Below the pieces are notes generated by a model, which saw only the letters and a program-made list of their open reading frames with translations, ran no database searches and was not told where the DNA came from. From the NCBI RefSeq assembly GCF_022919575.1, contig NZ_CP095071.1, forward strand, positions 1,550,001 to 1,614,000: DNA of 64,000 nt, given 5' to 3'. Below are positions 16,698 to 25,037 of this stretch, piece by piece. Every line of letters starts with the position of its first letter. The stretch's first letter is position 1. The translations under genes and the position numbers were made by a program. Source of the stretch: Gracilibacillus salinarum (lineage in GTDB: Bacteria; Bacillota; Bacilli; Bacillales; Amphibacillaceae).

Positions 16698-17558
16698 CTA
16701 TACAAATAGCACAAATAGCAAAAACACCGTTAGTAAATAAGCAAGCGAACTAACAAACAACAGATTTGCCCATTTCTTAATCGGTAACCATTTAAATCCA
16801 CTTAAGCCAATGACTAGCCAGCTGATATTAACGACCGTGAGGAGGATATAAAAAATGAGGCTGAACCCTGACACGAATAATGGGGTCAAGAGGAGTAAGC
16901 CAAGATAAATATTTGTCCGTCTTACAGTTACATCATATCCTCTCACGACAGGGAGCATCTTTAATCCCGCTCTCGCATAATCATCATATTTGCGAATGGC
17001 GATCGCATACGTATGCGGCATTTGCCATAAAAACATAACCGCGAACAGACTGAGCGGAATCGGATGCATCGCGCTATCCACGACCGCCCATCCCATCAAC
17101 GGCGTAACGGCTCCGGACAGACTTCCGACATGTGTATTCCATGTCACTTTTCTTTTTGTCCAGACGGTATAGACGACAACGTATGTGTACCAGCCAATAA
17201 AGCCATATATCGCTACTTCCAAGTTAATAAAAAATAAAATAGCTTGTCCTATAATGCTCAGGGCTATCCCAAGCCCCAATATTGTCTTTAATGATAACGA
17301 ACCCGTTACAGTTGGACGTTGTTTTGTTCGTTCCATTAATTTATCGACATCTGCCTCTAGCCAATTATTTAACGTTAATGCACCGGCTACCAGCATCCCG
17401 CTTCCCACAAGTAATAAACCAAAAGGAAGCAGGTAATCTATAAATGAAATGTCATAATATTTAGCTGCAATGATAAAACCTAACAGCGCAGGTAATACAT
17501 TAGCTATGAGGACAAATCTTTTAAATAAGTATTTTAATTCTGTTAAAAAGCTGAACAT
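16698..17558 (-). CDS. ctaB: Protoheme IX farnesyltransferase (heme O synthase)
   Basis: Integral membrane UbiA-family prenyltransferase, 286 residues, that adds a farnesyl group to heme B to give heme O for terminal oxidases. Motifs: NNWLEADVDKLMERTKQRP (about 64-82, the allylic diphosphate-binding Asp motif and family signature), YTVWTKRKVTWN, GSLSGAVTPLMGWA, and the second site IRKYDDYARAGLKMLP. About eight or nine membrane helices. It follows the SAM hydrolase gene by 12 nt and is probably cotranscribed; no oxidase genes are in the window. Confidence 0.93.
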   Translation of the reverse strand: MFSFLTELKYLFKRFVLIANVLPALLGFIIAAKYYDISFIDYLLPFGLLLVGSGMLVAGALTLNNWLEADVDKLMERTKQRPTVTGSLSLKTILGLGIALSIIGQAILFFINLEVAIYGFIGWYTYVVVYTVWTKRKVTWNTHVGSLSGAVTPLMGWAVVDSAMHPIPLSLFAVMFLWQMPHTYAIAIRKYDDYARAGLKMLPVVRGYDVTVRRTNIYLGLLLLTPLFVSGFSLIFYILLTVVNISWLVIGLSGFKWLPIKKWANLLFVSSLAYLLTVFLLFVLFV

Positions 17559-17570
17559 CGATTGATCCCC

Positions 17571-18413
17571 TTAACTCTTTTTCTTAATATTAATTCTCCA
17601 ATTCGAACCGGTTCCGATATTATAGGCTTTCGCAAATGAGCCTTGATTAATCGCAATTGCCATATTATCTAAAGAATTCACATATAACACTGGTTCTCCC
17701 AGCTGAATCGCTGCAAAAGAGCGACCAAATGTCATCTTATTACGATACACACTTCTGGCATTATTGACTATTTCGATTTCCACCGCTTGATCATAATCAA
17801 CTCCTAATTGTAAAAAGAGCTCTCGCGGAATATTAGTCCATAAATTACCAAATCGCACATCCAATATATCGATCGTTCCTAATATACTGTCTTCTTTCCA
17901 TTGTGGTTCATATAGTGGTAAGTTGACGACATTTTCTACTTGTAATTCAGGTCCTACTTCATCGAATGTGATGACACCTGCCGCTAACCTAGCACCAGTA
18001 TAGGCATAAATGTCACGACCATGGAAGGTATGAGAAGCGCCAGATTGTGGCAAGCGATTGACATTCTCATCGATTTCACGAATTGCCTGGATCCCTACTT
18101 TTTTGGCGATATGTGTTAATGTGCCATTGTCTGGCGTTACGATAAACTGATCACTGTTCGTTTTGACCACCACACTTTTTCGTTCTGAACCAACTCCAGG
18201 ATCTACGACAGATACAAAAACGGTATGAACTGGCCAATAAGCCACAGTCTGCAACAAGCGATAAGAGGCTGCCCAAATATCGAATGGTGGTATATCATGT
18301 GTATTATCATAAATCGGGATGACCTTACTTACACCGTGTGCGACACCCTTCATGGCACTAACCGCACCATCCTCTATTCCGAAATCCGATTGTAAAACTA
18401 AAGCACGCATCAT
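17571..18413 (-). CDS. SAM hydrolase (SAM hydroxide adenosyltransferase, DUF62)
   Basis: 280 residues of the chlorinase/fluorinase-like superfamily, whose bacterial members hydrolyse S-adenosylmethionine to adenosine and methionine. Motifs: LVLQSDFGIEDGAVSAMKG at the start, FVSVVDPGVGSERKSVVV, VTPDNGTLTH and HTFHGRDIYAYTGARLA. The C-terminal beta barrel carries FGNLWTNIP. DxxR/H-type residues point to water rather than halide as nucleophile. It is cotranscribed with ctaB; why a SAM-degrading enzyme sits there is unclear. Confidence 0.9.
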   Translation of the reverse strand: MMRALVLQSDFGIEDGAVSAMKGVAHGVSKVIPIYDNTHDIPPFDIWAASYRLLQTVAYWPVHTVFVSVVDPGVGSERKSVVVKTNSDQFIVTPDNGTLTHIAKKVGIQAIREIDENVNRLPQSGASHTFHGRDIYAYTGARLAAGVITFDEVGPELQVENVVNLPLYEPQWKEDSILGTIDILDVRFGNLWTNIPRELFLQLGVDYDQAVEIEIVNNARSVYRNKMTFGRSFAAIQLGEPVLYVNSLDNMAIAINQGSFAKAYNIGTGSNWRINIKKKS

Positions 18414-18604
18414 GATGACTACCCCTTTCTCTGTTTAGTCTCATTATACTATTTTCCTTCAATGAATTGAAAGGATATATATTTAGTTATGAAAAGAGCC
18501 ATGTAACTATGCGCGAATCAGGGAAAATTGTCAAATTCACTAACCCACGCTCTGATAGCTTAAATAGATATGGGAACCGTATTTCGAAAAAGCATTTTCC
18601 TAAT

Positions 18605-18640
18605 ATAAAAAAACACCACAACTACGATGTTGAGGTGTTA
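18605..18640 (-). terminator. Terminator of the dehydrogenase gene
   Basis: On the minus strand AACACCTCAAC and GTTGTGGTGTT form a stem around ATCGTA, followed by T7. It lies 26 nt after the stop codon of the SDR gene. Confidence 0.8.
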
Positions 18641-18665
18641 GTATCTCCTATTAATGTTTTTCCTA

Positions 18666-19385
18666 TTACAGTGGCATTTGCTGCCCTAAATCGTCTACAA
18701 AGGAGTATGGTTCGGTATTCCTGCTTCTTACCAGCAGGTTATAGAGGTTTGCTGCTGTTTCGTTTGGGTCTTTTGGTGCTTGATTTCCACCCATATCGGT
18801 TTGCATCCAGCCAGGATGGATGCAAATTACGGTAATGTCGTCTTGCTGTAAATAACGTTTTAGTTTTTCTGTGAGCATATTTAATGCCGCTTTGCTCATT
18901 CCGTATGGATAATCGAGAGGTCCAGTATTCGTTATGCTGCCTGCTTCAGAGCTGATATTCAGAATTGCCTGTGTGTCGGATACTCGCTCTTCTAAGCCCA
19001 CTTTCAACAAAGGCAGAAAATGTTTAACGACACGCAAGGGACCAAGCGTATTGACGTCGAACGCATGCGAACATGCCTGGATATCCAATTCCTCAATCTT
19101 GGCTTCACGTTCATTTAATACAGCGGCATTATTGATGACCACATCTAAATATTGATCCGTCCATTTTACCGCATCTGCTGCCTGTTTAATCGATTTTTCA
19201 TTGGTAACGTCCATATGGAGAATACGCAGCTGGCCTTCGAAGGAAGCTTTTAACTGCTGTAAACCTTTAATATGCTGGTCCGCTACCGAGCGGACAGCTG
19301 CAAACATAATATGTCCTTGTGCAAGTCCCTGTTGAACTAACGCCAATCCTAAACCTCTATTCGCACCGGTCACTAACACTTTCAT
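18666..19385 (-). CDS. Short-chain dehydrogenase/reductase, C-factor-like
   Basis: 239-residue NAD(P)-dependent oxidoreductase. The start VLVTGANRGLGLALVQQG is the SDR glycine motif. VVINNAAVLN, the catalytic Ser in LNISSEAGSI and YGMSKAALNML (YxxxK) follow, then the loop HPGWMQTDMGG. The pattern (TGANRGLG, HPGWVQTDMGG) is that of the C-factor/CsgA-like subgroup; substrate unknown. Single gene with its own terminator. Confidence 0.9.
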   Translation of the reverse strand: MKVLVTGANRGLGLALVQQGLAQGHIMFAAVRSVADQHIKGLQQLKASFEGQLRILHMDVTNEKSIKQAADAVKWTDQYLDVVINNAAVLNEREAKIEELDIQACSHAFDVNTLGPLRVVKHFLPLLKVGLEERVSDTQAILNISSEAGSITNTGPLDYPYGMSKAALNMLTEKLKRYLQQDDITVICIHPGWMQTDMGGNQAPKDPNETAANLYNLLVRSRNTEPYSFVDDLGQQMPL

Positions 19386-19453
19386 CGATTCACCACTCCT
19401 ACAAATGAAAACCTTTACATTTATTTTAACATATTTTGAAAGTTTGTGGGACG

Positions 19454-19491
19454 AAAGAAACAGACACCTAGGAAATGATGTCTGTTTCTTC
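19454..19491 (-). terminator. Terminator of the Ca2+ ATPase gene
   Basis: AAGAAACAGACA and TGTCTGTTTCTT pair around a 12-nt loop just after the ATPase stop. On the minus strand the stem is followed by T-rich TTTCGTCC, a moderate tail. Confidence 0.7.
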
Positions 19492-19497
19492 TCGTTC

Positions 19498-22122
19498 TTA
19501 TTTATTTCGGAACATCTTAACTACTTCCATCAGCACTACGCTCGCTAAGGCTAAGCCTGTCGCAATAGCTATTTCACTCCATCCGAAGCTTCCCGGAATA
19601 TGAAAGACATCTCTAGCGAACGGCATGATCGTAATGGCATATAAAACAAAGCCAACCAAGACGGCACCAAGTACATACTTATTTTCAAAAAATCCAGCGC
19701 CAAATGCTGTCTGTACGTTGGATCTAGCCGGGAAGGTTTGCAGCGTACGAGATAAAATAAGTGTTGTAAAGGCCATCGCCACGCCCATTTCTTCAGAATG
19801 CTGCAGACCGATATAGTGTGAGATAATAACCGCCACACCAATGAGCAAACCACGAATGATCACAGAGCGCATTGTGCCGCCTGCAAATATACCCTCATCA
19901 ATTTTTCGAGGTTTTCGCTTCATCACATTCGGTTCTGATTTTTCCATCCCTAACGCAATGGCTGGTAACGAATCATTGACAAGATTAATAAAAAGTAATT
20001 GTAAGGCGGTGAAAGGATTCGCCCAATTCATGATAACTGCGAACAGAATAGCAATGATAGCACCTAAGTTTCCAGCAAATAGATATGCGATTGACTTCTT
20101 AATGTTATCAAACACTGTTCGTCCGACACTGACTGCTTTCACGATCGATACGAAGTTATCATCGGTTAAAATCATTGCTGCCGCATCTTTTGCCACGTCG
20201 GTTCCACTACCCATTCCGATTCCAATATCGGCTTGTTTTAAGGCGGGTGCATCATTGACTCCGTCCCCTGTCATGGCGGTAATCTGATTTTTTTGTTGCC
20301 ATGCTTTCACAATGCGGATTTTATTCTCCGGCGAAACCCGTGCATAGACAGATATGTGCTCTAATTTCTCCGTTAATTCTTGTTCAGACATGTTATCAAG
20401 CTCTTTACCTGTAACAGCAAAATCATCTTCTCCCATCAACCCGATATCTCTACCGATTGCTTCTGCTGTTGTTTTATGATCACCTGTAATCATAACAGGC
20501 TTAATTCCTGCCTTTTTCGCCTCTTTAATCGATCCGTAAACAGCGTCACGAGGTGGATCCATCATGGCAGTAAAGCCAATTAAGGTAAAATCTTGTTCAT
20601 CGTCTAATGAGATGGATTGCCCTTCTTCCAGTTTTTTGTAACCAAAGGCTAACACACGTAATGCTTGTCTGGAATAATTCTCATTCTGCTCCTCGAGTTT
20701 TGTTTTCCATTCATCTGTTAGTGACTGTTCTTCATCACCTGAGAGCAAATAACTGGCACGGTCGAGCATCACATCTGGCCCACCCTTGATCAGCATCAGT
20801 CGTTCTCCATTGATGGTATGAACCGTGGACATCATCTTCCGGTCAGAATCAAATGGCAGTTCTGCTTCACGGCTATGATTTTCGCGCAATGCTTTATATG
20901 GCTCATTCTGTTCATTCGCGAGTCGAATCAGCGCAATTTCAGTCGGATCACCAATCTCGTTATTGTCTTCATTAATATACGAATCGTTACATAATGCTGC
21001 CGTTTGAACCAGCAATTGCTCTGCCTTCGTCCATTTCTCCCCATCAAACGCGTCTTTCACTCCAGGGAGATAGGCTTCCGTAACCGTCATTTGATTTTTC
21101 GTCAGTGTACCGGTTTTGTCTGTACAGATTACACTGGTGGAGCCTAGAGTTTCAACAGCTGGTAAACGACGAATGATTGCATGCTGTTTTGCCATTTTGT
21201 TGGTACCAACCGATAATACGATCGTGACAATTGATTGTAACGCTTCTGGAATCGCCGCAACAGCTATCGCCACCGAGAACATCAAGGCATCGAGGACAGC
21301 TTGCGTCATATCGACGTCAGCATCACTAAAGAATAATCGGCCAACCTGAACGGCAAAAATCAGTACACAGAGTAACAAAATCACAATGCCGAGCTTTTTA
21401 CTAAAGTCATCCAGCTTTCTTTGTAACGGTGTTTCCTTCGCTTCAGCGGTTTCGATCATTTCCGCAATTTTACCGATTTTCGCCTTCTCCCCTGTTGCTG
21501 TTACAACAAACGTTCCACGGCCATTAACAACTAATGAACTGGAGAAAACCATATTTGTCTGATCACCAATTGACACTTCTTCTGTAATTGGTTCAGTCAT
21601 TTTATCAACGGCATTAGATTCCCCTGTCAACATACCTTCATTTATTTTTAACGATTCTGCTTCAATCAAACGCCCATCCGCCGGAATATAATCACCAGCT
21701 TCGAGCAACACAATATCTCCAGGAACAAGTTCTCTCGCCATAATTGTCTGATTGGTTCCATTTCGGATGACTTTCGCTTCCGGTGCTGACATATCACGTA
21801 ATGCTTCTAATGAACTTTCTGCTTTTTTCGTTTGCACCACACTTATGACAGAGTTCAGCAAAATGACGATAAAAATAATGAGTGACTCAATAATTTCTCC
21901 TAATACAAGCTGAACGATGGCAGCAATTAAGAGAACGACAACCATCGCATCCTTAAATGTTTCTAAAAAGAGTTTCCATGTCGGGACTTTTTCTTTATCT
22001 GCAATTTCGTTGTAGCCTTCCTGCTCCAGCCGATTACTGGCTTCATTATCTGATAAACCTGAAGAAGGCTCAACCTCCCATTTCTCCAAAATCTCTTGCT
22101 TGGACTTTTGGTAAGTACTCAC
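19498..22122 (-). CDS. Cation-transporting P-type ATPase, calcium type (P2A)
   Basis: Membrane ATPase of 874 residues. Motifs in order: N-terminal cation-ATPase domain, actuator MLTGESNAV, M4 ion site AVAAIPEALQSIV, phosphorylation site VICTDKTGTLTKNQMTV, ATP-binding KGGPDVMLDRAS, and hinge MTGDGVNDAPALKQADIGIG. The C-terminal half has M5-M10 with NLVNDSLPAIALG. PEAL with a downstream Ser resembles Listeria Ca2+ pumps more than SERCA's PEGLP. The start is GTG at 22122, overlapping the CNNM stop (GTGA), with GGAGGGG inside the upstream gene. Likely Ca2+ export, coupled to the CNNM protein. Confidence 0.9.
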   Translation of the reverse strand: MSTYQKSKQEILEKWEVEPSSGLSDNEASNRLEQEGYNEIADKEKVPTWKLFLETFKDAMVVVLLIAAIVQLVLGEIIESLIIFIVILLNSVISVVQTKKAESSLEALRDMSAPEAKVIRNGTNQTIMARELVPGDIVLLEAGDYIPADGRLIEAESLKINEGMLTGESNAVDKMTEPITEEVSIGDQTNMVFSSSLVVNGRGTFVVTATGEKAKIGKIAEMIETAEAKETPLQRKLDDFSKKLGIVILLLCVLIFAVQVGRLFFSDADVDMTQAVLDALMFSVAIAVAAIPEALQSIVTIVLSVGTNKMAKQHAIIRRLPAVETLGSTSVICTDKTGTLTKNQMTVTEAYLPGVKDAFDGEKWTKAEQLLVQTAALCNDSYINEDNNEIGDPTEIALIRLANEQNEPYKALRENHSREAELPFDSDRKMMSTVHTINGERLMLIKGGPDVMLDRASYLLSGDEEQSLTDEWKTKLEEQNENYSRQALRVLAFGYKKLEEGQSISLDDEQDFTLIGFTAMMDPPRDAVYGSIKEAKKAGIKPVMITGDHKTTAEAIGRDIGLMGEDDFAVTGKELDNMSEQELTEKLEHISVYARVSPENKIRIVKAWQQKNQITAMTGDGVNDAPALKQADIGIGMGSGTDVAKDAAAMILTDDNFVSIVKAVSVGRTVFDNIKKSIAYLFAGNLGAIIAILFAVIMNWANPFTALQLLFINLVNDSLPAIALGMEKSEPNVMKRKPRKIDEGIFAGGTMRSVIIRGLLIGVAVIISHYIGLQHSEEMGVAMAFTTLILSRTLQTFPARSNVQTAFGAGFFENKYVLGAVLVGFVLYAITIMPFARDVFHIPGSFGWSEIAIATGLALASVVLMEVVKMFRNK

Positions 22123-23435
22123 GTTTTTTCCCCTCCTGCATCTAACGTAATCAACACTTTCTCAATTCGATAATCAGACATCTCTACTGTTTTAAAGGTG
22201 ACATTTTTATACGTAATCGTCGGTCGCTCTTCCAATTTTGGAATATAACCTAGCTGGTTTACCATAAATCCATTAACGGTTTCAAATTCTTCAGATGGTA
22301 ACTCCAGGTGAAAGGCATCTTCTAATAAATAGAGATTCGTTGTTCCTTCTACTTCATACTGATGCTCATTCACTTTCTTCAAGCTGCTTGATTCATCCTC
22401 ACCAGGCAGGTGATGTTCGCTTAATATTTCTCCGACAATTTCTTCGACCATATCCTCAATCGTGACTAATCCATCAATTCCACCATATTCATCGACGACG
22501 ATCGCAATATGGATATTATGTTTTTTCATGTCTTGGAAAGCCGTATCAATTGGCTGTGATTCCATCACATAATAAGGTTTACGCAAGAGATGATGCCATG
22601 AGTTTTCTTTTGTCTGAAGAAAAGTAAACATCTCCTTGATATGTAATATCCCGACAATATGATCAATGTCACCATCGTAAACAGGAAAACGTGTATATCG
22701 CTTTTCGTTGATAATCGTTAATATTTCTTCTGTACTATCTTCTTTATCTATCGCCGAAATATCGGTTCGATGTGTCATTACATCTGAAACGGTCTTATCA
22801 TTAAACTCAAAAATATTATGGATCATTCTTTTTTCGTCATTCTCGATCGTTCCTCTTTCCCCACCAATATCGACTAACATCCGAATTTCTTCTTCGTTCG
22901 CTTCTTCCTGTTTCGCATTCGGGTCGACACCAAACATCTTCACAATCAGATTGGTGGAAACATTCAGGATTTTGACAAAAGGAAAACTGACTTTAAATAA
23001 TATCGAAAGTGGTGTGATGGTTTTGTAGGCAATCGCTTCGGCCTTTTGCAGTGCCAATTGCTTTGGTACTAATTCCCCGATGACGAGTGTAAAGTAAGAC
23101 AAAAGAATCGTAATGGTTACCACCGCGATCGACTGAAGCAAGGATAAGGATACAGGAACACCGATATCAACGAGCCATTCTGCTAATGGACCTGCGAATC
23201 TGTCTGCTGCGAAGGCACTGGCCATAAAACCTGCCAATGTGATACCAATTTGAATCGTAGCTAGAAAACGACCAGGCTCTGCTAACAACGCTTGAAGCTT
23301 TTCTGATTTTTTATCGCCTTGCTCTGCTCTCTTTTTTATTTTATTATCATTTAATGCTACTAAGGAGATTTCAGATGCGGCAAAAAATGCATTGATGAGT
23401 ATTAATACAATTAAAATAATGAAGGATAATACCAA
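22119..23435 (-). CDS. CNNM/CorC-family membrane protein (DUF21-CBS-CorC)
   Basis: 438 residues. Residues 1-190 are a DUF21 membrane domain with three to four helices (LINAFFAASEISLVALNDNK, GITLAGFMASAFA, GELVPKQLALQKAE). Two CBS domains follow (about 210-330; VMTHRTDISAID, HIAIVVDEYGGIDGLVTIED), then a CorC_HlyC domain (VEGTTNLYLLEDAFHLEL). The family includes Mg2+ exporters; older names are hemolysin-like. It overlaps the Ca2+ ATPase start by 4 nt, so the two are made together and probably act in divalent cation balance. Confidence 0.9.
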   Translation of the reverse strand: MVLSFIILIVLILINAFFAASEISLVALNDNKIKKRAEQGDKKSEKLQALLAEPGRFLATIQIGITLAGFMASAFAADRFAGPLAEWLVDIGVPVSLSLLQSIAVVTITILLSYFTLVIGELVPKQLALQKAEAIAYKTITPLSILFKVSFPFVKILNVSTNLIVKMFGVDPNAKQEEANEEEIRMLVDIGGERGTIENDEKRMIHNIFEFNDKTVSDVMTHRTDISAIDKEDSTEEILTIINEKRYTRFPVYDGDIDHIVGILHIKEMFTFLQTKENSWHHLLRKPYYVMESQPIDTAFQDMKKHNIHIAIVVDEYGGIDGLVTIEDMVEEIVGEILSEHHLPGEDESSSLKKVNEHQYEVEGTTNLYLLEDAFHLELPSEEFETVNGFMVNQLGYIPKLEERPTITYKNVTFKTVEMSDYRIEKVLITLDAGGEKT

Positions 23436-23627
23436 ATAATCACCTCGTTTTTTGTATACCTACCTTTGTTATACCCAAAATAAACAGGAATAAGACAAGA
23501 ATTTTTAGAGAAAGGCGTGAAAACCATTACAAAATATGACATAATATATTATGATAGAAATATAACGCATTATGTGTGATAATTAACATATTGTAATTTA
23601 GTACGTAGAAAGTAGTTGGTGATACTT

Positions 23628-24530
23628 ATGCAATTAGAAATAGATCAATCATCCTTACCCGTATATGAAGCATTAGCTAGTCAAGTCAGACTGGAAATCA
23701 TCCAGTTATTATCAAAGAACAAAATGAATATCAAAGATCTTTCCAGTGCATTGGGGATCAGTAGTCCGATTGTTACGAAACATATTGAGAAATTAGAACG
23801 AGCTGGTATTATCCGAACAGAAAAAATCCCAGGTAAATCTGGTCTGCAGCGAATCTCGATTTTAAAAGTAGACCATATTGAAATCAATTTCCCAAAAAAG
23901 ATTTATCATTCCTTTGCTACATACGAGACAGCGATTCCGGTCGGTCACTATACAGACTATCACGTTGTTCCTACATGCGGCTTAGCAACGACGAAGGATT
24001 TCATCGGACCTGTAGACCAGACGAAATTTTTCATGGACCCACAACGGATGGATGCACGCATCCTGTGGTTTACGCAAGGTTTTCTCGAATATAAAACGCC
24101 TAATTATTTGAATGAAGAGGATCAGTTGCAACAAATGGATATCAGCTTTGAAATATCATCTGAGTTCCCATTTTCCAATGAGGTTTGGCCATCTGATATC
24201 ACCTTCACGCTGAATGATATGGAACTGGGTACATGGCAAAGCCCAGGAGATTTTGCCGATACCAGAGGAAAATATAATCCGGACTGGTGGCCGCATAATC
24301 TTAATCAATATGGTTTGTTAAAAACCATCCGGATTACGTCACACGGTACCTATATGGATGGTGAACCAATGTCAGATATCACGATCCATGATTTAGATAC
24401 GTCTTCCGAGGGCTGGAAGTTTCGTGTAGAAGTAAAAGAAGATGCCGAAAACATTGGCGGTGTCACATTATTTGGCCGCGAATTCGGTAACCATGATCAG
24501 GATATTAACTTTAAATTGTATTACATTTAA
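23628..24530 (+). CDS. ArsR-type HTH regulator with large C-terminal sensor domain
   Basis: About 300 residues. Residues 10-80 are an ArsR winged helix (LASQVRLEIIQLL, NIKDLSSALGISSPIVTKHI, AGIIRTEKIPGKSGLQRI). The remaining 220 residues are unlike small metal sensors and look like a beta-rich ligand domain (WFTQGFLEYKTPNYL, EFPFSNEVWPSDITF, GTWQSPGDFADTRGKYNPDW). Proteins of this build are annotated in Bacilli near sugar genes, so a carbohydrate ligand is plausible; that is inference. ATG 23628 follows TTGGTGAT; a TTG at 23616 is possible. An IS66 element inserted at its stop codon region. Confidence 0.8.
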   Translation: MQLEIDQSSLPVYEALASQVRLEIIQLLSKNKMNIKDLSSALGISSPIVTKHIEKLERAGIIRTEKIPGKSGLQRISILKVDHIEINFPKKIYHSFATYETAIPVGHYTDYHVVPTCGLATTKDFIGPVDQTKFFMDPQRMDARILWFTQGFLEYKTPNYLNEEDQLQQMDISFEISSEFPFSNEVWPSDITFTLNDMELGTWQSPGDFADTRGKYNPDWWPHNLNQYGLLKTIRITSHGTYMDGEPMSDITIHDLDTSSEGWKFRVEVKEDAENIGGVTLFGREFGNHDQDINFKLYYI

Positions 24531-24617
24531 TCGTAAGCGCCCAATAACGAAGTATCTATAAGAACCAATCATTCTCCTATACACTTATCTTAAGACAATT
24601 GTATAGGAGGTTTTGGA

Positions 24618-24968
24618 TTGATTGTAAATGTAGAGGATGCGAAAAGATGTTATATCGTATGTGGTAAAACGGATATGCGCTATGGCATTGATTCATTAGC
24701 TTATACCGTCCAATCACAGTTTGACTTAGATCCATTCCAGGATGCTTTGTTTTTCTTTTGTGGGAACAAACAAGATCGCTTTAAAGCACTCTATTGGGAT
24801 GGGGAGGGTTTTTGGTTACTGTATAAGCGGTTTGAGAACGGCCAATTAAAATGGCCTCGAACCATAAGAGAAGCGAGATCATTAACGGCCCAACAAGTGG
24901 ATTGGCTACTGCGAGGCTTCGCTATAGATCCACCGATAAAAGAGGCGTCTAACCGTGTCTTTTATTAA
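24618..24968 (+). CDS. tnpB: IS66-family accessory protein TnpB (Orf2)
   Basis: 116 residues with the family pattern VCGKTDMRYGIDSLAYTVQ, FFFCGNKQDRFKALYWDGEG and LYKRFENGQLKWP. It is required for IS66 transposition but its biochemical role is unknown. The start is TTG at 24618, 7 nt after TAGGAGG. It precedes tnpC by 69 nt inside the element. Confidence 0.93.
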   Translation: MIVNVEDAKRCYIVCGKTDMRYGIDSLAYTVQSQFDLDPFQDALFFFCGNKQDRFKALYWDGEGFWLLYKRFENGQLKWPRTIREARSLTAQQVDWLLRGFAIDPPIKEASNRVFY

Positions 24969-25037
24969 CGTTTGGGTCGCCTTGTTTCCTTTCCTTTGAT
25001 ATACTATACGTATCAATGGAAAGAGGGAGAAACGTGT

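Noticed and set aside
18467..18835. 122-codon plus-strand frame
   Set aside because: Overlaps the SDR gene end and its terminator on the opposite strand; no ribosome site and no recognisable protein.
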